A DNA stretch of 64,000 nt from Gymnopus androsaceus JB14 (taxonomy: Eukaryota; Basidiomycota; Agaricomycetes; Agaricales; Omphalotaceae): the NCBI GenBank assembly GCA_009733575.1, contig ML769407.1, positions 230,616 through 294,615 on the forward strand, given 5' to 3'. Below the pieces are notes generated by a model that did no database searches, was not told where the DNA came from, and saw nothing but the letters and a program-made list of their open reading frames with translations. This document shows, piece by piece, positions 58,799-64,000 of this stretch (the stretch's first letter is position 1; each line of letters opens with the position of its first letter). The position numbers and the translations under genes were made by a program.

Positions 58799-58935
58799 CA
58801 CTGCCTGGAAGTTAGAGACAGATCTGCTTGTCTTTAAGTAAAGCAGAAAGTATAGCAGAAAGGAAATAGCAGAAATATAAAAAGGAGAGCAAGTTATGGA
58901 CCGGGCGGTCCGAGATCCGACACAGTGCGGATTTT
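58799..58935. repeat. Second copy of the MYND upstream segment
   Basis: Matches 56321-56465 (shared GGAAGTTAGAGACAGATCTG, CAAGTTATGG, GAGATCCGACA). It now precedes the His-rich gene. A TATA-like CATATAAAACA follows at about 58967. Confidence 0.8.
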
Positions 58936-59119
58936 GTTCGGTGCAAACTTGTGTTGGCGCTCAGCAACATATAAAACAGGCTTTATACACGATCTCCCTT
59001 GTTTTCTCCCAATCCCATCCTTGCTGTTATCCCTTACATACTACTGCCAGCACCAGCAGCCCTTGCGCTTCCTAGCACTGCTCCTAGAGTAAGAGAGGGA
59101 GCCAAGCGCGGGCAGTACG

Positions 59120-59886
59120 ATGGATGTGCATGCGCTTGGTGCTGGCGACGACGACCACTCAGGCTCAGGCACTCGTTATAGTCGTCAGGGCCCATGGCGT
59201 ACGTACCCAAGAAGCGGGTCGACGAGTTTGGATCGTTTCGAAGGACATTCGTCGGAGACTGAGGTGAGTTCACGGAATTGATGCCACTATTGTTTTCTTT
59301 CCTACTGGCTCTGTACTAGGTGGAATCTTTATTATCTCCCTCATGGCATAATCTTGGAGAATATCAGGAGCAAAACCATCGACGTAGACATGGTCGCTCA
59401 ATGCATCGACGTTCCCAACGCTTCGTACATGCCAATCATGATGAATCAGGCGATTCCGAGGTTCAACCTTTTTCAACGGATGCGACCATTTCTGACATAT
59501 TTATTTATGGCCAGGCCGAATCTTCACGCCCGCCTAATCAAAGGCGCAACGTAACGTTCTCCTTGTCTCAAAGCAGAGCAGGGAATCCAGGCAACTCACC
59601 GAGCCACACCAGCATCTCTGGCGGTACACAAAGCAGCGTTGGCGGATCTCAAAACATCATCACGGACCATCATGTTTATCATGGTCCTCACGACGTCATT
59701 ATTAATACCAATGGCTCGAATGTTCATATTCATATTCACAACCATGGTATTGGAGACTCCAACTCCAAGATTTGGGCTGTTTTTCTGTAAGTAATACCCA
59801 GATGCAAGTCATTGACACCAACTCATTCAAACTCATCTAGCGGTTTATTTGGGCGCGGTGACTCCATGGTTATGAGATGTACCTGA
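59120..59886 (+). CDS. Small His/Asn/Gly-rich protein of unknown function
   Basis: Three exons (59120-59263, 59320-59786, 59841-59886), with canonical GTGAGT and GTAAGT donors and CTAG acceptors, join in frame to about 218 residues. It starts MDVHALGAGDDDHSGSGTRY. The N-terminal half is Arg/Ser/His-rich (NHRRRHGRSMHRRSQRF). The C-terminal half is a low-complexity beta-like tract, SISGGTQSSVGGSQNIITDH followed by HVYHGPHDVIINTNGSNVHI and HIHNHGIGDSNSK, ending GRGDSMVMRCT. The GG-S/T-x-x-VGG-x-Q pattern recalls short tracts in Agaricomycete NACHT/WD proteins, but no enzymatic domain is present. It has a TATA-like element about 150 bp upstream and sits between duplicated segments. Function unknown. 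Confidence 0.65.
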
Positions 59887-60503
59887 TTCGGGCTCTCGAC
59901 GGCGCATGTTCTTGGCTCTCACCGCGAATCTTTTTCCCTCTATGGTGCATTGAAGCCATTGTAATTTTACAAGACAGATAGTAGACGCGCCTCTGCATTG
60001 TCATGTTTTTTGACCTTATACCGGCGCCCTCTAGAGCACCTTGTTGTTGGTTCAAAAACTCTGGGTCCGTTACGGTTTTCTCTCTCGTCTTGTTGATTCT
60101 GTCTTTTGGCGTTCCTTGTGCTTTTTGACCTTATACCGGGCCCTCTGGACCCCGTTGTTGGTCTAAAAACTCTCGGTGCGCCGACATCATTTTCTCTCGT
60201 TTCGGTCGATTTCTGTCTAGTTATTCCAGGGTGACTCGATCTTTGCGTATATGTTGCGCGAACACTTTGCTATCCTCAGCGCTGATCTATCTCCAGTAAC
60301 GACTCCGTTTTTTCACCCGTTCTCCCTTTGTAATTTTATTATCATTGCACCACTTGTAATTCATCCAATATGGTCAAGGATCAGTGCACAGGCTCTACAG
60401 TCAGCTACTCGACTTGTGATCGAGAGCTCGGCATGAATGTTGTGTCGTAATTGTCTCAATTTGGTCTCATGAAGACACCCTACAAATAGAGTCCGCTCGC
60501 TAT
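59887..60503. other. 3' region of His-rich gene, tandem repeat, AKR flank fragment
   Basis: Contains the 115 bp tandem duplication (60006-60235) and, at 60448-60503, a third copy of the AKR 3' flank (GTCTCAATTTGGTCTCATGA ... CCGCTCGCTATGG). That copy stops at the junction with inverted element E3, about where the AKR stop codon would be. Confidence 0.55.
60006..60235. repeat. Tandem duplication, two units of about 115 bp
   Basis: TTTTTGACCTTATACCGG at about 60007 recurs at about 60122. Both units continue GCCCTCT...TTGTTGGT..AAAAACTC and TTTTCTCTCGT. Copies are about 80% identical. Confidence 0.8.
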
Positions 60504-61258
60504 GGAAAGTAACAAAAATCTGCTCGGCAGATTGTTAGACTGATAATAAAACAATCAGTTCATGTTTCAATAAGACTGAAAGTCAGACCAAAACAATGGT
60601 TTTTGGTCAGGCTGGCTGACAAGGGGTGATTTGGCCAGCCATTCACTCAAGATGATATGACTCCCAAAAGTCTACATTTCAGGGGGCTTGATTCTTGTAC
60701 TGATTCTAGTACTTTCGTCTGTACAATTAATATCATTGAAATTAGATAATTTACTTTGGATAAATAGGCCGATGAATAACAAATAATCAGTCCTGTCAAT
60801 TACTCAGATACTCTACTGAAATCAGTGAGAAATCTGATACATATGAAAGTTGGGCTGCAAAATGATGTTTCAATACAAGTTACAACTGAAAGGCTGCTGG
60901 TGGCCTTTCATTCATATTGAAAAACCATTTTTCGGCCAAGCTTTCATATGTATTGAATTACTTACTGATTTCTGGTATCTCAGTAGCATAATTAACAAGA
61001 CCAATTTTTCTGTAAACATCTGCATATTCATCTCACACCAAAAGTGCAAAAAAATCCGCTTGAATGAAATATTAATTGATTTGCTCATTTTCATGTAAAA
61101 AATCGCTTATGAGTGAAACTTTGAGCAAAAAATAACTATTCAGTTGAGCTATCTATCTTGATGAAAATAAACTTATCAGTTGTGTATTCAGTTAAAACTG
61201 AAAAAAAAGACTGAAATATGTGCTACACTAGCAGCAAAAACAGATGGGCCCCCCAAGT
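60504..61258 (-). mobile_element. Repeat element E, copy 3 (inverted, diverged, about 755 bp)
   Basis: Reverse-complement relative of E1/E2. It starts GGAAAGTAACAAAAATCTGC and ends at GATGGGCCCCCCAAGT. Flanks of about 250 bp at each end match E1/E2, but the centre has about 260 bp of extra sequence. It lies head-to-head with E2, 40 bp apart. Confidence 0.7.
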
Positions 61259-61296
61259 CAGGTATTGAATCACAGCCAAATAAGATCTGGTCCTTC

Positions 61297-61792
61297 AGTA
61301 GGTTGCTGGGGGCCCATCAGGTCTGGCTGCTAGTGTAGCTGATATTTTTCAGTTTTAACTGAATGCTCAACTGATAAGTGTAGTTTCATTAAGATAGTTG
61401 GCTCAACTGAATGATTATTTTTTGCTCAAAGTTTCACTCATAAGTGATTTTTTGCATGAAAATTAGCAAATCAATTAATATTTCATTCGAGCGGATTTTT
61501 CTGCACTTTCGGCGTGTCTATAGTGAAAGATGTAATTTCAATCATGTTTATTACACAGAAGAAAATACTACATTCAGCATGTGAATCAAGCCCCCTGAAC
61601 TCTAGATTTTTGGGAGTCATATCATCTATACTGAATTGTGGGCCGAATCATCCCTTTTCAGTCAGAGTTTCCGCCTGGCTGGACAATGGCTGGAAATCTG
61701 CATTTTGGTCTGGCTTTCGGTCTTATTGAAACATGGATCAATTGTTTGCGTATCAGTCCAAAAATCTGCCGAGAAGATTTTTGTTACTTTCC
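61297..61792 (+). mobile_element. Repeat element E, copy 2 (about 496 bp)
   Basis: Near-identical to E1 (58306-58797). I counted one substitution and about six single-base length differences at homopolymers. It borders the 3' flank of AKR copy 2. Confidence 0.75.
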
Positions 61793-62137
61793 TGCATTTG
61801 AGTGATTCAATGCAAAATGGGTAAATTGAACTCACTAAGCACAGTATGTATCAAATCCAATGTGTTCGATCAGTTATCCACAGGTCACAAGCATCATGGA
61901 TTTTTCCTATGCTATCTACATGCTGATAATTTGCATGAAACGCAGTGAATGTCAGTCACGGTACTTGATACGAGTTCGGAGTCACTGCTGGCAGAGGGAA
62001 GAAAAAAACAATATCATTGGTTGATACAGAAGACTTGAGTTGGCGCAAGTTTCAGAGACACCAAGGTAAGTAAATGGTACTTATTAATTGTCTCACTTTG
62101 GTCTCAATGAAGACACCCTGCAAATACAGTACGCTCG

Positions 62138-63657
62138 CTATCGGTGGCCGTAGTGAGTAACATACTGTTTGAATGTCTGAGACGCCTGGTCAATGAGTTG
62201 AATGATATCCTCTGGAAGCGGGCCAAGGGCACTGCAGAATAAGTAGTAGACAATCAGAATCAGTGAACAGTTAGGAAATCATCTAGTAGGGCTTCACCTG
62301 TACTTCAAGTTAGTCTCAATTTGAACCATTTTACTGGCACCAATGATGACCGTATCCCCTGGTTTCAAGGCGCTATGATGCTGAATCCACCGGAGAGCGG
62401 CCTCTGCAGGTGGAATTTTTGCTGCATCCTATGAAACATGAAATGAGATCGAAAACTAGAATCTTCATCAGCTTGAATCAATGATCAGCTCACCAGTGCT
62501 TGAGTCAAAGCAGCAAAACTAGGAATAAGTTTCTGGTACTTATCGTGAAATAACTTCTGTATGGGGTTGCTGTTTGCTGTGCTAGTATCAAAGCGAGTTC
62601 CTGCGACCACATTGATGTTATCCATGTCTTCAGGTTTGTTCCATTTTCCGCTGAGCAATCCGCCACTAGGTTCACCATTGAATTCATGCAAAGATTCTGA
62701 GAGAACAATACTAACGCCAGAGGACTATAGGCATAGAAGGCTATGCCGAACCGACGCAAACATGGAACAGCCTAGTAGTATTCGGTCAATTATGGTTCTA
62801 GTCCTTGAGATGAAAAACACACTCGTCTTCTATATTGCGTTCCATAGCATTATATCGGCCTTGATATACTGTAGGGAGAACCCAGCCTTTCAGTTTACTG
62901 ATTGTGTACATCTCGGCAACCTTTACAAGAACAATGAGATACGTTGCGTGCACGAATAGCATTAATTATTTGAGGCCTACCTCCCACGAATCAAAGTTGC
63001 TGAGGCCAAATTGCTCACTAGGTAGGAGGTTAACACTTAGATGAAAAGAAGTGAAGATTTCATACAAGTATCCTTCTTTGTGCAGAGAATCTATCTCCCG
63101 CAATGTATCTTCATATGGCACACTGCGATCAGGGAAATGAAGATAAAGAATTCTGATCTTGTGGGGAGCTAGAGCACTGGCGGCATCTTGAACTGCCTTT
63201 CGGAGAGCCTCCGGTGCATGAGCTCCAGGAAAGGTAGGTGCAATCCTTCATTTCACAAATTCAAGCTGTGATATGAGAATCCGTCACAGGAACGCACTTT
63301 GTATCAACGGGAAGTCCCTTTAGGTCCGTTTTGGCGAGATACTAGATGAGATTAATATTTACAGTATCACCGTTCAGCAAGCTATACAAAGGACGTATTG
63401 ACTGACCTCTTGAGACGTTCCGTTTGCATAAGCATTTGATGTGTCAAATGCAGAGCCACCTCGAGAGGCAAAAAGATCAGCGACGGCCTGTGTTTCTTCA
63501 AGGGTAATGAAGTGTGCGAATATAGTACCCTCTTTTCCGAAAGAGGCTGCACCCTGTAGTATAACGAACATCAGTCTGTGTGAATAAGTGTAATTGTACA
63601 GAGAGGCAGCCGTACGAAGATAAGCGGGAAGTTGTACTGGATAGTTGACTCGGACAT
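62138..63657 (-). CDS. AKR7-like aldo-keto reductase (complete copy 2)
   Basis: Exon 1 is MSESTIQYNFPLIF; GAASFGKEGTIFAHF follows after an intron. AFDTSNAYANGTSQE holds the catalytic Asp and Tyr and YLAKTDLKGLPVDTK the Lys. FPGAHAPEALRKAVQDAASA follows, then KIRILYLHFPDRSVPYEDTL (catalytic His), EQFGLSNFDSWEV, WVLPTVYQGRYNAMERN, EAVPCLRRFGIAFYAYSPLA, GGLLSGKWNKPEDMDNINVV, LWWIQHHSALKPGDTVIIGA (NADPH-binding GASK) and a C-terminus YVTHYGHR. About nine exons. The order matches AKR7 (aflatoxin-aldehyde/succinic-semialdehyde reductase) proteins, which reduce aldehydes with NADPH; substrate not known here. A two-residue in-frame deletion and 4-6 bp indels separate it from copy 1. Confidence 0.85.
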
Positions 63658-64000
63658 TGACGGGTGCTTTAGTGAAGGATACTAGTGGTGATTTTCTTGC
63701 TTTATATATTCCGGGATACAGATCTACCCGGTACTGGTGTCCGAACCCGTTCTTCGATTGCAGAATCTGAGCTCGATCACAGGTACAGTAGCATAAGTTG
63801 AGGGGAAAGTTGATTGGTAATTCTCCGAACCATCGGGATTCTCCAAGTACAGGAAAGCCATGGAAACAGAGGCATAAAATACCCGCGTTTACTTACAGCG
63901 TTCCCCAACGCAGCACGCGCAGTGGCCACCCGTAAGAGTCACATAAATAATATCACGAGGAGCATTTCCTGCGATACCCTTTTTCTCGGATCTCTCTTCT
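63658..64000. other. AKR copy 2 upstream region to window end
   Basis: Presumably the promoter. A minus-strand stretch at 63905-64000, ending in a GTAAGT donor at 63899, could be an exon of the next gene, but too little is visible to name it. Confidence 0.35.

Noticed and set aside
58454..58837. 127-codon ORF in element E1
   Set aside because: The near-identical E2 copy breaks the frame by single-base differences and no domain is recognisable.

Overview
The window is nuclear DNA of a mushroom-forming basidiomycete (Agaricomycetes type). Nearly every recognisable gene is cut by 50-70 bp introns with GT(A/G)NGT donors and CTAG/TTAG/CAG acceptors. The gene families also fit: DUF6533-type membrane proteins, Kre9/KNH-like secreted proteins, F-box proteins of the 'SPIRxLP' type, MYND-finger proteins and Zn2Cys6 and GATA regulators. 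A conserved housekeeping core alternates with gene-poor, repeat-bearing stretches. I found no virus, plasmid, CRISPR array, rRNA or biosynthetic cluster, and nothing I can defend as a new multi-gene system.

Left part (1-8.8 kb): a DUF6533 membrane-protein gene (-), a 614 bp hAT-like MITE with a near-perfect 8 bp target-site duplication, a five-exon DUF427 gene (+), and two neighbouring Kre9/KNH-like secreted-protein paralogues (-). Core (8.8-21.8 kb): a mitochondrial citrate-lyase-beta-like (CLYBL) gene and a Cep57/Ppc89-type spindle-pole gene share a 118 bp divergent promoter. The Ypd1 phosphorelay gene lies convergent to the Cep57 gene. After an empty 2.9 kb comes the 2-oxoglutarate dehydrogenase E1 gene.

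Middle (22-41.7 kb): an intron-containing tRNA-Pro(AGG), then tRNA relics and a dead 3' end of a CoA-transferase gene left by a local duplication. These are followed by the intact mitochondrial class III CoA-transferase, an Old Yellow Enzyme, a GATA factor, a Zn2Cys6 factor, a seven-helix-like membrane protein, and a NEDD1-like WD40 gene divergent (88 bp) from an ankyrin/F-box-like gene.

Right part (41.7-64 kb): a roughly 7 kb gene-poor stretch with a degenerate repeat array, a large F-box gene, a broken F-box gene and a MYND-finger gene. The last 7.7 kb is rearranged, with duplicated AKR7-like aldo-keto reductase sequence, three copies of an unclassified element (two of them head to head), a duplicated promoter segment and a small His/Asn-rich gene.

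Functional threads: mitochondrial acyl-CoA and TCA-side metabolism (CLYBL, CoA-transferase, KGD1) and spindle-pole/gamma-tubulin biology (Cep57-like and NEDD1-like). Several otherwise well conserved reading frames (KGD1, NEDD1-like twice, the 37 kb membrane protein) are broken by single-base indels, mostly at homopolymers. Residual consensus errors must be weighed against real gene decay. Splice sites were chosen by eye from reading frame and consensus, without transcript data.
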